A DNA stretch of 64,000 bases. Source: Thuidium tamariscinum (taxonomy: Eukaryota > Streptophyta > Bryopsida > Hypnales > Thuidiaceae). A program made the position numbers and the translations under genes. The stretch lies in the NCBI GenBank assembly GCA_947034885.2, contig OX344749.2, forward strand, positions 25,807,501 through 25,871,500. The letters are read 5' to 3'. The notes below the pieces were generated by a model. The model worked only from the letters and a program-made list of their open reading frames with translations, was not told the DNA's origin and ran no database searches. Positions 25,868-38,689 of the stretch are shown piece by piece (the first letter of the stretch is position 1; the number at the start of each line of letters is the position of its first letter).

Positions 25868-27381
25868 AATTGCCCTAGAACTTTTCCAATGCAGCAAGGA
25901 CAACATTAATTGGACGGAGGGAATCTCCGCAATGTGAGAATGATGATGAAACACAAACTAGTAAACTAAGGCGAGCCTGGAACATGCGAATGCAATATGA
26001 TTTGGAATGTCTATGGCCGCAGCCTCTTGCACTCACTTACAAGTAGCAGCATGAGAGTGATGACGAGGAGATTCAATCCAAGCCGACAAATATAACTGCA
26101 AGTCCAGAGAAGAAAGTTGGCAAAGGAGATTGATTCAGTGTCAGCTTTTCTGTGGGGATGGAAATTAACGACTTGGAAATCTCATCTTCATACACCAACT
26201 AAAGCTAGCGTCTTTTTCATTGTCATGAAGTCAAAAAACTTGTAGACATACGTATATTCTTGCATAAAAATGGACTGTACTTGTTGACTGATTGAAGCTC
26301 TTGCAGTTCATTTTGTGATGAACCGATCTTGTAACTATGGATGACGAGCTTGCTAACACTGCAAGCGTCACTTCAAGAGGCTAGCTACACTGAATACTGT
26401 ATTCAATGTCACCTACACTAATCGATTTCAAAATGCTATTTGATGGATACTTCTACAAACTATATTTGCTACAACGTTAACTATGTTTTATAGCCAGATC
26501 CTCTCTTTTTGGAGTAGTTTTGAGATCTTTGCTTGTGACAAAAAGTGTTCATAAATTGTAAAAAGTTTTGGATTTCAGTAAGTGGTTAGTACATATGGGT
26601 GTCACCAACTAAAGTTTTTAGTGTACCAGTGAGAATCACTTTCTGAGGGAAGCGTTGCAATCGGTTGGATGAAGCTTAGGGTTCAAAAGAAGGCGTTTTC
26701 ACATCAATGAATCTAGTCGGTAACTAGAATTACATTCCGACATCATTTGATTTGATTGTGACTTCCCAAGAGCGTGTGCATTGACACTCCTTCACGGATC
26801 GTGTCCAGAGAATATATGATGTGTAAACACGGATCGGAATTTGAAAAAATCAAGAGATCTATGTTGTACATCATCGCATCCACAACTTGACAAACTTCAA
26901 CGACTCCTCTCCACCATGTGGCCATGAATTTCTCGCTTCATGGAGCTGAGCTTATCTTCTGTATAGTGGACTTAATGTGTGAGCTTTGATGCTGTGGTGG
27001 ATGATGGACTCTTTATTGCCTGATTTCGGATTGCACTGCATATGTGTTGACCATTGAATTGAATTCAATGCAAGATTCCCCAATATTTTGTTGACTACAC
27101 TTACCTTAGCTACATGTGGGAGGTAATTATGTAGTGTCGCTGCATGTAGGGTAGCATGTCCGATTTGCAACAAGTAGGGAGTACAAAAGTTTAGACCTTC
27201 TAATCCTTCTACTTATCTGTGTGAATTGGCTCGGTCCACGATGCTTTTGTGGGGAACCCAGTCATGAGGCTTGCTTGTCGTTGACTTCAGGAGCATTGCA
27301 AATCTAAGCACGGAGTACTTTGTATTTTTTTAAATGCAACTTGTAGTTTGTCCATTTCAACTGATGCAATGCCCTACTATG
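25868..27381. other. Intergenic DNA, no gene recognised
   Basis: Mixed composition, with slightly GC-richer patches at 25.9-26.4 and 26.7-27.3 kb. No long or motif-bearing frame. These could be decayed gene or element remnants. Confidence 0.4.
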
Positions 27382-27385
27382 TTAA

Positions 27386-27615
27386 CTCTTAAACCTAGAA
27401 GGACGTGGTGTCTGTATGGAATTCATCATTTCTAAAACCGTGGGAATCATTGGTGATAAAAGATTAAAAAAAACCTCATTTGAAGTCAAAGTACTATAGA
27501 AGATCTTTACTTTCCACTTCTAAAACCGAAGATGAATGATTGCATTTCTATCCTACGTAGGAGAATTCCTTGTCATAATTATCGAACCATTTTGGTTCGC
27601 AGTGTCTTTATAGGG
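27386..27615. mobile_element. TTAA-flanked MITE, 230 bp, diverged copy
   Basis: Flanked by TTAA (27382-27385, 27616-27619). The interior matches the pair at 61935-62403: GTGGGAATCATTGGT, GAAGTCAAAG, TAGAAGATCTT, GATGAATGATTGCA and a TCCTACGTAG block occur in the same order. Confidence 0.75.
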
Positions 27616-28010
27616 TTAAACCCAAAATGACCTTGAAGACATAATCTATCCCTAAATAGTTTTTGAAACTGAATAATGTAAAATCAATGTTGAATTAGGT
27701 AAAATTCTAGATAAAAAAATCAAAGGGCTTCAAATGCTGAAAAAGCGCAAACTTTTGGATTTGACAATTAACAAGGCCTTCACCCATTAAGGACTAGTCG
27801 ACCACTTTTTGGTTGATTTTGAAACTTTTCCAATGGTAGGCAGAGTTTGGTAGGGAATTTGGAGATGAACCCAAAAGAATGAATGTAGAAAATTAGGAGT
27901 AGGAGCATTTGGGACAATAAACACGCCAATTTGACCTTTCATGTGGATTTGGCAATGGAAAGACTCACAAGATGCTGATTGAAAATAATACAATGAATGT
28001 AGAGAGACAT

Positions 28011-28069
28011 TAGAGGGGATTTGAGGGCTCTAAAGGGCCGTTTCAGGACTATTCCCATAGTTGTTGCCC
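28011..28069. repeat. Left part of a dispersed repeat split by a transposon
   Basis: ATTAGAGGGGATTTGAGGG and the following 40 bp match 31397-31445. The repeat continues at 30267 after the Mutator-like insertion, through the block GGCACTCTCTC around 30358 and on to about 30470. Confidence 0.7.
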
Positions 28070-28933
28070 CGGGGAGATTACTCGCGATTTTTAGAAAACT
28101 ACGTGAGTTAAAAGATAGGGTCTATTTAATTCCAATGGGATAAATTTTATATATATGTAGAACTACTATAGGATTCTTGAAATGTCACATATCCTATTAT
28201 ATATAAATCAGGATATGTATAAACATCATTTAGTAGGAAATTTTTATTAATAAATTAGCCTTTACAAATAGGATTCATATAAAAAGTTTGTAGTACAATG
28301 AGTATAGATGTAAACAAACTTTTTTAATTGAATGATAAAACTTACACAATTTAGTAAATCTAAAGATGTTTTTCAGGAGATTTGTTGTTATCATCAAATA
28401 ATTCTAGCCTATATATACAAATCTTTCCTTGAATATATCAATTATGTAACAGCATATAAGAATCTATTGTTCCAAGATAAAAGAATTGAGCTGTAAATTT
28501 ATAATGAGGTTGTACTATGGAGATTTGTGTTCACACAAAGTACCCATTAAGAAATTGGTATAGAGTGTGCAACATTTGCATGGAATCTTTTCTATACTTT
28601 GACACTACAAACTCTAGATTTGCCTCAACTACTTGAACATATACTTGTAAATGTTTAGAATCATCTTTTTTTTACTAGTGTTTAATAAACACTCTTTTAT
28701 TTTTTGATTCTAAATTCAAAATCATTGTAAATGCATATGTAAAAATAAAATACATAGTCTCTATATTAAAATAGAGGTCATATTCTTGGGTTAATCTACA
28801 ATGTTTTTATAGTGTCAATTTCTCATGTTGTTCATGTCATATTATTAGTATTGGTGTTTTTCTTAGTTTCAGTATTATAACTATATTTAATGTTTCTATG
28901 ATGTTTATTATTCATCATATTAGGTTGTCTAGA

Positions 28934-29204
28934 CACTAGAAGAAAAATGCAGAAAAACAGGTTTTAGCAAACAGATCACGTCAGGTAGATTGTGTTGAAA
29001 TTGCGTTGCTGAAAATGCAGGAAAACACTAGAAACACTGAAAAAATGCAGAAAAAATGCAGAAAAAACGCAGAAAAACACAAAAAACGCGTTTTTTTTGT
29101 GTTTTTTTGTGTTTTTTCCGCGTTTTCAGCAACGCAGTCTCAACACAATCTACCTGACGTGATCTGTTTACTGAAACCTGTTTTTCTGCATTTTTCTTCT
29201 AGTG
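28934..29204. mobile_element. CACTA-type foldback MITE, 271 bp (nested)
   Basis: Begins CACTAGAAGAAAAATGCAG and ends with its complement, flanked on both sides by AGA (28931-28933, 29205-29207). The arms are about 95% alike by eye over some 80 bp around an A/T-rich core of A-rich and T-rich tracts. Non-coding. Confidence 0.88.
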
Positions 29205-29405
29205 AGAATACATGGCATAAAATTTAGAATATTTAAAACTATTGTTTCATTTTACATTTTTATTTATCATTTGAAATTGTACTACAATACAAGTAGTGCA
29301 TATATTAAAAAAATAGTGTATATGTAAGACACTACTTTTATAGTGTGTTGTAAATGGATATGAAAAAATTAGACATATAAATTTTGTATATAAGATAGCC
29401 TAACT

Positions 29406-30127
29406 CGGTGATTGCAAGAAACACCTGTCCTATTTTGTGTCACAAGTCGCATTCTAATTTTTTTTTTGGCCATAACTTTTGTGTTTTAGCTCCAATTGAC
29501 TCAAGATTTGTAGGGAAGGTATTCATAAATATCATAAACCTTCCATAATTTTTTCATAATTTTCAAAAATAGTTTACTATCCAAAAATAGACCCCAATTG
29601 GATGTCACACTTGGTAGTTTAGGGGTTTTCAATACCTGAGCTATACCTTTTTTTAATGATTTTAACATGAAATTTGGATGAGACGGTCTTCTAATAGACT
29701 TCCAGCTTTCCAGGGAAGGATTTAAAAAAAAAGTTAATTTTGTGAGGTGTAGAGGTCTACAAAGTGAGCTCCCTTCTGCTTGTATTTTGAAACATATAAA
29801 ATATTATTTTGGTGGATTTTTTTTGAATGACCATCTCCATAAAGTTGTTGCAAATGGACACTTTTTATTTTTTGAAAATATCTATTTTTACTATTTTTCC
29901 CTAATTAAAACATGAAGGTATGTATTTTCTGGAGGTTTGGCACTTTTCAAGTTCTCCTACTTAGAGAATTTTTCTATCCATTTCCTTCAGTGAAAACCTT
30001 CATCTTAGAGGTATATACACTATTCATATTTTTCAAATTTTTTTCAAATTAATTTTCTAATTTTAAAGTACTCCCGAAAAAATCAGCCAAACGCAACAAA
30101 TAGGACAGGTGTTTCTTGCAATCACCC
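29406..30127 (+). mobile_element. 722-bp inverted-terminal element, copy A, 4-bp target duplication
   Basis: Termini CGGTGATTGCAAGAAACACC and the complement of GGGTGATTGCAAGAAACACC, each continuing TGTCCTAT. Flanked by AACT (29402-29405, 30128-30131). No open frame of note. Same length as, and about 90% similar by eye to, copy B at 54740, which lies in reverse orientation. A diverged third copy is at 56584. Family not recognised. Confidence 0.88.
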
Positions 30128-30276
30128 AACTATAAAAAACAAATGATTGAATTCATATGTAAAAATACGGTCATTTTAATTACTAAAATGAAGGTAAATA
30201 GCCCTATGTTAAATACCCTCTAAACTCACGTGTATGCTTAAAATTACAAGGAGTGATCTCCCCGAGGTTGTTGCCC

Positions 30277-31396
30277 TTGTCAAGCCATCATTTACCAAAA
30301 AATAAAAATAAAAATAAAAATTAGAGGTCCTAAAATATTTTTAAAAATTAATAATATGGCACTCTCTCAACCAAATAGGATTCTTGCGATTTTGTGTTCC
30401 CGCACCAGTTTCCGCGTTTTTAGACTTTGAGAACTTGCAATCTTCCAGAGGCCTCAAATTTTTCCTAACGTAGGTATAAATGATAAAGAGACAATACAAT
30501 GTACACTTATTGCTCATGAGTTGGCATTCCCTAGAAATAAAGATTCTTCTCATATCCATTATGATGCTAAAATATGTGTAACGTGGTCCAATCAGCACTC
30601 TAAAGAATTTTCTTGAAATAAATATGTTCAAAAAGTGTACCTTAGCTCTTACATATACACCAACAGAGATACAAATACCAAAATGACTTATAAAATGAAA
30701 TATAGATACCATCTCTTGTAAAAAAATTTAATACAATTCACCAAATTGTTATCCGCACTTCAATTGGTACACTCAAGTTTTTGAATAGCATTGAACTTCA
30801 AAAGTTATTACAATTTCATCCATTTGTTGTGAAAAGGCCTTGCCCACCCCAAATCAACCATGGACATTAATGGGTTAATTTTATAAGGCCTAAGCAACAA
30901 CGCTACCCTCCATTGCGGGAAGAAAAGTACCATAAGAGGATTTTGCAGGACGCTAAGAGATTGTTTCAATCTCGTTCCCCAATCTGTGAACTAATCACTA
31001 TTGGTTAGATTTTTTTTTTAAATTAAAAATTTTTTTAATAGAAATTTTAGAAATATTAAAATATTAAAATATATTTTTAAAAATATTTTAAAAATATTTG
31101 CTTATATGGAAAATTTCAATGAGTTCCCATAGTCTAGAAACTCACGGTCTATAAACTAGCTAAAAATCCTCTTATGCATACTAGCACAGGTAGTGAAGCC
31201 CAAGTAATGAGGTCCCCATCCAAAGGGAGATTAGAAATGTATGTTATAGTGTCTTTATACACCCTCATCACTTTGTTCTCTAGCCATTCCAATTCATGTA
31301 GTCGACACATTTTTGACCTATCGCGTTTGCTTCCCTCGCTCACAACCCTTCCCTTCATCAAGTCGCCTATAATTTGCAAAGAGGAATGCCCCTACC
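30277..31396. other. AT-rich intergenic DNA with the right part of the split repeat
   Basis: 30277-30470 is the continuation of the dispersed repeat from 28011. The rest is AT-rich with A/T homopolymers and no supported gene. Confidence 0.45.
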
Positions 31397-31690
31397 ATTA
31401 GAGGGGATTTGAGGGGTCCAAAGGGCTGTTTTGGGATTGTTCCCAAAATTGGTCTGGAAACTGCTGGCCGTTGTTAGGCTAGCATTTATCCAAAAAAAAA
31501 AAAAATTGGGGTAATGAAATATAAAAAAAAGTCCCCCCTAAAAAAAATTCTCAAAAAAAATAAAATTTAATGACATGGCACTCTCTCGACCACGTAGGAT
31601 TCCTACAAAATTGCGTTCCTGTGGCAGTTTCCACGTTTTTGGACCCTAGAAACTTGTGGTCTCCTAGAGGCCTCAAATACACCATCTAAT
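31397..31690. repeat. Uninterrupted copy of the split dispersed repeat
   Basis: Matches 28011-28069 plus 30267-30470: the shared blocks are AGAGGGGATTTGAGGG, AAAGGGC-GTTT, GGCACTCTCTC, TAGGATTC, GCAGTTTCC-CGTTTTT and AGAGGCCTCAAAT, in order. It shows the pre-insertion form of the Mutator-like element's target. Confidence 0.7.
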
Positions 31691-31769
31691 TTGCACAAAA
31701 GTAGGTTTTATTGTTTTGTAAACTTGAATAGATTGTTTCCACCATTTAGATCACTCTTTGTCAACAAGT

Positions 31770-31789
31770 ATGTATATATATATATATAA
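31770..31789. repeat. (TA)n microsatellite
   Basis: A short alternating TA run within AT-rich DNA. Confidence 0.7.
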
Positions 31790-32227
31790 AATTTTAAATG
31801 ATATTTTCACCCATTCAGTGGACATCACAAACACCTTCAACTTTGGCATTATTATTTTGAATACATTTTATCCCTATTGCTATTTTTGGGTCTAATCCGT
31901 TCTCCATGTTGTCCTCTTCTAAGAATTAAAAAAAATCCTTCAATCCAATATATATTCATCTTGCAACACTCCTTGGCAATTCTTGAAGTTCTAAAAAAAC
32001 GCATGATTTGGCAGCTTAGTACTTTGAAAACTAGGTCAATCTAATATACCGTCACAAAAAATTTGGAGGAAATATAAATTGGTACATGGCACTTGCAAAG
32101 TGGAATTGCAATTAATATAGTTAAATCTTTACTTGTTGGCTTTAACTATTTATTAAAAAAAAAATTTGTTGAACTCTCTAACAAGGGGGCTTTAGTTTGA
32201 AAAATCAAATGGTCATTTGGAAATTAA

Positions 32228-32443
32228 CCCCTAAGCACCCAATGCATAGTTATCCAAATCTAAAATTTACTCCAATAAAATTGTCACCCATAACAAGATT
32301 TACAAAAACTAGCTATATCAATTGGTAGTAGAGACAAGGTTGAATCTCCAAGTGAAAGGATAAATGATTTGATTGCACTATAAAAAAGATCTTTGTAGTC
32401 AATGAAGGAGTCTTTCAATTTGGAGTGTTTGGGCACTCAAGGA
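32228..32443. mobile_element. TTAA-flanked MITE, about 216 bp
   Basis: Left end CCCCTAAGCACCCAA; right end, reverse-complemented, TCCTTGAGTGCCCAAA. Flanked by TTAA on both sides (32224-32227, 32444-32447). The termini match imperfectly, so it is an older or distant member of the TTAA group. Confidence 0.55.
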
Positions 32444-32447
32444 TTAA

Positions 32448-33129
32448 CTCTTAATCTATTGACAATAACAAGGACGTTGTCGGGTAGGGAGGAGCGCGCT
32501 TAGAGAACACACAGGGTGTCTGGCTGCACGTTGATGAGTGAAGTTGGGTAAGTCTTCAAAACTCAAATCTTCTCTTGATCTTCACTTGAATCTTTGCTTG
32601 GATTTTCACTTGTTCTTTCGTTGGCCTATCCTGTGGCTGACTCTATAGGGCCAAGGGTAAAACGGGACGACCAACACGAGTGACCGTCCGGATGATGGGC
32701 CTCTAAACTTCAAACCCACGATGACCTTTCATCACTAGGAACAATATAAAATATCGACCATGTGGGCCATTAACCCCACTTTGTCGCCACAAACACAAAA
32801 TGGAGCGCTTACTAGATAACCACGGCTCGCAACAGTTTTATAATGCAGAAATTGAATTTTCAACTAGCCTCCAAAACTGGCTGGGAATAACAGAAATGAA
32901 AACAAGCCACAAGCCACAACACAAGGCTAGGTCCTCGGCATGTACAGCCTTCGAATCTTCAAGTCTTCAAAAGAACCCAAAGAACCCCAAAGAACTTCAA
33001 AGAACCCCAAAGAACACTAGAGAATTTCTCCTCTTACTAGTTGCGATCTTCTTTCTAGTGCTACAGATGGCTTAAGTCTCCAAATACTTAGTGTAATAGC
33101 ATTTTGAAAAGATAACTTTACAAAGAAAG
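32448..33129. other. Mixed-composition non-coding DNA
   Basis: Moderately GC-rich patch without a convincing gene. A short imperfect tandem of AAAGAACCCC units lies at about 32967-33016. Confidence 0.4.
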
Positions 33130-33890
33130 AACCCTCTAAATCTCAACTCTATCTAAACTACTGTCCAAAAGTTATTAGAGTGCAAAATAGAGGTTCCTCA
33201 AATCCCTTGGCAACCAACTACTGCCTCTATATTTTTCTATAACTTTTGAAGTACAAATCCAAATTGCAAGTGTGATATCAATTTAGAATCTTCAAACTAA
33301 TATCCACAATCTCAGAAAGTTTCATGAGAAACTAAGACTCTGTCCAAAAGTTATTAAGGAACAAAGTCTCGGGTTTCTAAACTATAAAGGCAACACTTCT
33401 TCCTATCTTCTACACTTTATAATTTCTTCAATAGGAGTTCAAATGAAGTGAATGAACTCATTATGGATAGAAAATTCTACAAACTAACTCCACAAGAATT
33501 TTCAAAGACATATGAAAAACACACCCAAAGTTGTGGTCGTTTCAAGTCACCGCCTTTCTCCTTCCAAACTCCAATTTTCCTCCAGACCTTCAACTCCTCA
33601 TAACTTTCTCCTCCAAACTCCAAACTAGATGAGTGATGACTTTTTGGAAAGTTGCTACAATGATATACAATCCCTCCAAATCTCAAGACAAGATAAAAAA
33701 TATTCCAAAAGTTATGGCTCAAAGAAGCCTTTGCTTTTCTCAATGAAAGGCCTTAGGTCCTCTCAACTTCAAAACTCTATATCTTTTGATTCACAAGTCC
33801 AAATTCAACTTGCAAGCACAATTTGAAAAAGTCTAATCACAAGGAATGAGATGCCAAAGTTTCAATTCCAAAGATTCAATGCTCAATGGG
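33130..33890. repeat. Degenerate tandem array, period about 180 bp
   Basis: The block CCAAAAGTTAT (or a near variant) recurs at 33165, 33344, 33525 and 33705, spacings of 179, 181 and 180 bp. Each is followed at a similar distance by an AACTT-TCTTC or AACTTTTGAAG block and an AAGTCCAAAT-like block. Units are highly diverged. The period is close to nucleosome-repeat and plant satellite lengths. Confidence 0.7.
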
Positions 33891-36800
33891 CTACATCAAC
33901 CCAAAATTCGGCTTCAAAACCCCATAACCCTCACACACAAAACTCCGTCTCCACACACTAAGAAAAAACTCCCCTAAAAAAACTCTCTAAATCCCCTCAA
34001 AAGGAGGAAGAAGATCACTCACCAATCCTACTAGACCCTAAGTTAAGTGAGAGATGCCCAAATGGATCTCCAAACAACTATTGGCTAAAAGAAAAGAACA
34101 AGAACATAAGTTCAAGTTTACTCTCTAAAGCCAATGAAACTCAAAGGTCAAACTAAAAAATAAACTAATTCTAACTCATAATCTTATCTTTTAAACATAT
34201 AGATAAAATATAAGATTAAAATTAGATATTAAACTTCAACTAAACTAAATGGAGGTAAAAACTAAAGTCAAAGAAGAATCCTAAGACTCTAAATCTCATG
34301 ACTTCATAAAAACCCTCTAGTTCAACATTTTAGTGTTGAACTTTAAACCTAAATATAGATTCCAGAACTTGAATTCTAAAATCTAATTTAAGTCCAAAAT
34401 ACGTATACATTTTAAATAGTGTACATATTTACATCACAACAACGTTTTGTATTCAATAAATGACAAAAAATCTTTCTATGTAGGATATAAGTGCTACCAT
34501 TCATCTCTCAAAGTTTTGTATTAAGAGAAGAGATCTTCTACAATACTTTGACTTCCAATCATTGTTTTTTGGGGTTTTTTAACCCTGAAGCGCTTTGATG
34601 TCTATATTCTAGACGATGAACAAAGGCCTTCAAGGCATTGTTTCATCCAATTAACTTCTAATTCATCAAATGTAATACTTGAATCTAGAGAAAACAACCT
34701 TCTTTAAAGACCAAATTCATTAGATTCTAGTAAATGATATATTTGTACAAAACTATAAGCGAAAATGTGCAAAAATTCAAAAAAGGATTGAGATGTTTTA
34801 GGGTTAAACCAATCATTTTCAAGGTCATAAGTTTGTCCTTTAAGGGATTAAAAAAATATAATTGTTCCTCAAGGGCAGCCTAAGGAATCTATCATAGTAT
34901 TTCTAACAATAGCTCATGGTACAATCACAACTCTACATATAGTATTGCTCTAAACTCAAACTCTCTCTCTCAAATAAGAAGTGTCCTCTACTTAAGCACT
35001 TGTTGATTCAGAGAGTGTTCTCTTAGAAGTAGTGAAAATTTTAAAGCACTTCAATTGAGTTTCATGCCTACAAGGAGGGGGGAAATGCAACAATATTTGA
35101 AAATCTTAAGGCATTCACAACAACTTCCATAATTCTTGTTATTTCCTAGACAAAAGAGTTTAAGGGACACAAAATGGCTTCACCATTTTAAGGGCTAATA
35201 GTCTAGAGAGACCACTTTTTGATACAATATGGATTCTTTTTAATGTATTTGATAAAGAGGGACCATAGCTTAAGTACATGTTAGTGAAAAAAATTTGTCT
35301 TCATGTAAAATTCAATCCAATGAAAATTAGAACTCTCAATTTGGATCATTATTGCACCTCCTCTAGGTAGGAGAAGCTTTAAAATGGTCACATATTCTAT
35401 TTAGTGTTATATTAGACTTGTCTTGTAAGCACAAAACTTGCATTGATTTCATAGAAATCAACTAATTTGTAGATGGAAGAAAAATACGAATAGAAATTTT
35501 TTTAGCGCATTCTATTAATTTAGTGCATAATATGAAATAAGAGAGTTTGTACACAATCAATGGGCTTGTGTGTGATTCAAGATGGAAAGCTTAATTAAAT
35601 GCCTAAACCTCTCCTAGTGTATAGTCATGGCATCATGTACTAAAAGAGGTTCTACTTGTAATGTAGTAATCATTAGTGTATTAGAGGTGATGTTATCAAA
35701 GTGAGTTTAGTTCAAAAAGTACACTTAAATCATGCTTAAAGACCCTTACTAATGCCATTCTTAATTTCAATAAGAACATAATTACATACTTAATGCAAAG
35801 CATCATGTCACAAATTCACTTGTTACTAGTTTTATTACATTTTCATTGACACAATTCTCACCTATTCATTCTTGCTAAACTGTAAAAACATACTAAGCTT
35901 ATCAATGGATGCAATGAGGAAACTAATCCTTTGCCAATTGAACCTTACAATTTGTAATTGTTTGAAAGATAACTCATATGAGTTCTTTTTAAGGGATTTC
36001 GCAATGAAATACCTTTTATGTAAAAAAGGTTTTTTCATACCTAGATCCCTTTCCACTTGTGATCAAGTCAATGCACCTATTTAGGGTGGATTTTGGATAC
36101 CTTTAACCCTTAAAGGATGGACCTATAACCATTGATTTCAAGCTTCATTGCTCATTACTCAGTTTGTTGCCATTTTGGAACTAGATATGTATGAAAAATT
36201 TTATTTTTATTTTTCAAAGATGAAATTACATGTCTTCTCTACTTCACAAAAAATTTAAATTTTTTTGAAGCAAATTAATTTTTATGAGAGTTTTCAAAGA
36301 AAAAGTGAAGAAAAAAATCATATCAAATAGAAATTTATCTCGGAAAATCTGAAATTTTCACCATGTGTGTACATTATAGTGACAAACATCATGGTGTAAA
36401 CTCAATTTCTGTGTCCTTATATAATTAGAATGCAATAGACATTGAAAATACATCCAAAGTTCAAACCAAAATAAAATATTCAATATTATGAGTTTTTACA
36501 AAATTCCAACTAGAGTAGAAACTAGAGTAGAAAAAATTCATTTCATTAATTGGGCTCAAACTCAAAAAATATCATTTTTGTGGAGAAATTTCAGATTTAC
36601 TCAATTTCTCAAAATACTCTAAATTGGCATATTTGCCATTGGTTTTTTGAACTACATGAACAAAACATTTTAGTTAGACTCTTGGTTAGACTAATAATTC
36701 AATTGGATACTCTTTGTAACTCAACATGAAAGGTCAATAAAAAAAAGTGAATGAAAAAACTACTTCTAATCTCTTCTTATGACCCTAGATTATCATCCAA

Positions 36801-38689
36801 ATGTCATAGAATGGCGTCAATGGCACTCCAAGGTTAACTTACAATGTACCTCAGTGTGTTCAAATCTTAAAAGAACGAGACCTATCACAAAGGTACTTTG
36901 CCAAAAATGAGTTGAATCTAAAAACAATAAGTACATTCTTCATGGTGATATCCAATGATCTTGAAAATTGTCATCCACTGGCCACTTTTCATCTCAATGT
37001 CCTTTCAAGGTCAATTCTTTAGTTTTGTTGTTTGACCATGTAAAGACATGCTACAACAACGTATGCCCATTTTTGAGAAGAAGGCCTTGGGATTATTTCT
37101 TACTTCACACAAGTGAACACTTCTTTCCTTACAAAAGAGGGCTCTAAAACAGTATAAGCATTTTCAACTATCCAATAGGAGGTTGTAAAATGGATATTTG
37201 ATTGTGGAAAAATGGACTCTTCATTACATCAGAGCATGATTCGATTTAGCTTGTACTTCTTCAATGAATGGTTTAAGAGCCACAATGGGTTCTTTCTTGA
37301 CTAAGTGGATAGGTGTCTACTACTTTTATTCAAAATAAAAATTGGTAGTCCAACTACCTTCTTACAAATATTAAAAAATCTAAAATAATGATGGATTCAA
37401 GCATTCATTTTAGTTTTAGAAGGGTTGTATTTAGAAACCATCTCTATTATTTTTCACATATTGCAATGTTAGTTTTTGAACAACCAGATTTTTTTTAAAA
37501 CTAAGCATGTGTGAGTTTCCAAGGCCTATGAATCACAAATAGGACCTATGCCAAATTTTGTTTAAAAATTCATAAGTAATTCATAAATGCTTCCAAAATT
37601 ATGAAACAACCTGTATTAGATTCCTCCTTTATTTCTCTTTCACTAAAAAATGAGCAAAAAATATTACCATCTAAGAAATAAATGATAAAGGTGGACCAGC
37701 CTTTAAATGAGTGGTTTCTAAGCCTCTTACCTTAGTTCTTGGCCACAGTCATACATCATTTCCAAGCTCAATTTGGTCTTGTAAACAATAAAAGATTTTC
37801 AATTTCATATTTGTATTACATGAAACAATATGTTGTCAATTGAAGTGGAAGATCTTGAATAGTCTCATGAAAAAATTGTGGTGGGCATAATATTAATTGG
37901 AAAAAATGAAAATAAATTGATAATTATAACCCCCCAGAACAGAAAAATAAACACAAATTGGCAAAATGCACCGGAATTGACATCCTCCAAATTCTTGGAG
38001 CCACTAATACGGAAGGGAGAAAAAAAATTCCAGGGTCGGAGCCCCTTGCAACCCACAATTGCAAGTAGTTCAGAGACACTAAACGCTTACAAGCCCCAAA
38101 GAAGATTCTTCTATAGCTCTGCTGTCCAAGTGATGCAAGTGCAAGAAATGAGTATCTGGTTCAGATGTGATGGAATATGGGTGCTGGTCACAAGAAATAC
38201 CTCACAGGAGCATTCCGTTTGTCTCTCATCTTTACAACCTCCTTGCTGCGTCATTAAGAATATTTTCGTACATTGTTTCTCAATTGCCGTACTCGGTGCA
38301 TCCATAAGAAGTATAATATTCGGTTCGAGTACTGTACCTCATATATGCATCTAAAACTTGCGATCAAATCATGACAATCGAATAGCACAGCATCTCGGGC
38401 ATGAGAAAATTTCAGAAAAAACAACTGGATCCAACATTACTGAAATAAACTTTGAGATGGGACTGCACATCTATTTTTCTAGACAATAAGTTGAAGAGGT
38501 GAAGATGAAATTCAACCAGAAAACCGCAGGCATTCAGCTCCCTGGTTTCAAAAGTAACTCAAGAGTCGAACAAACCTTCCACAGCTTCCATCGTGGAAAA
38601 TGCCTCAACCAAGTCCAAACTAAAAACACTCGATCTCAAGAACACGGGAGGAAGTCACTTGCACCAAAAGTTTACAAATTATATGAAAA
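33891..38689. other. AT-rich intergenic DNA
   Basis: No gene is supported. About 34440-34585 holds a truncated relative of the 61.9-kb MITEs (ATCTTTCTATGTAGGAT, AGATCTTCTACAATACTTTG, GACTTCCAATCATTG). The frame at 37878-38354 lacks motifs and is not called. Confidence 0.45.

Larger units (their letters stand above)
28070..30266. mobile_element. Mutator-like non-autonomous element, 2,197 bp including nested insertions
   Basis: GTTGTTGCCC flanks both ends (28060-28069 and 30267-30276), a 9-10-bp target duplication typical of Mutator-like elements. Termini are inverted: CGGGGAGATTACTC on the left, CGGGGAGATCACTC (complement) on the right. Further inside, ACGTGAGTT and a GGGT-TATTTAA block also pair. 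No transposase frame is present. It carries two later insertions, a CACTA MITE at 28934 and a 722-bp element at 29406. Confidence 0.85.

Noticed and set aside
36107-36833. Further TTAA element between CCCTTAAAGG and its weak complement
   Set aside because: TTAA is present at both ends, but the termini match too poorly to separate from chance.
37878-38354. 158-codon plus-strand frame
   Set aside because: No motif, lies downstream of the minus-strand gene, and composition is not clearly coding.
38577-38587. TTCCACAGCTT as a miR396 site
   Set aside because: Only the first 11 nt match and no hairpin partner is evident.
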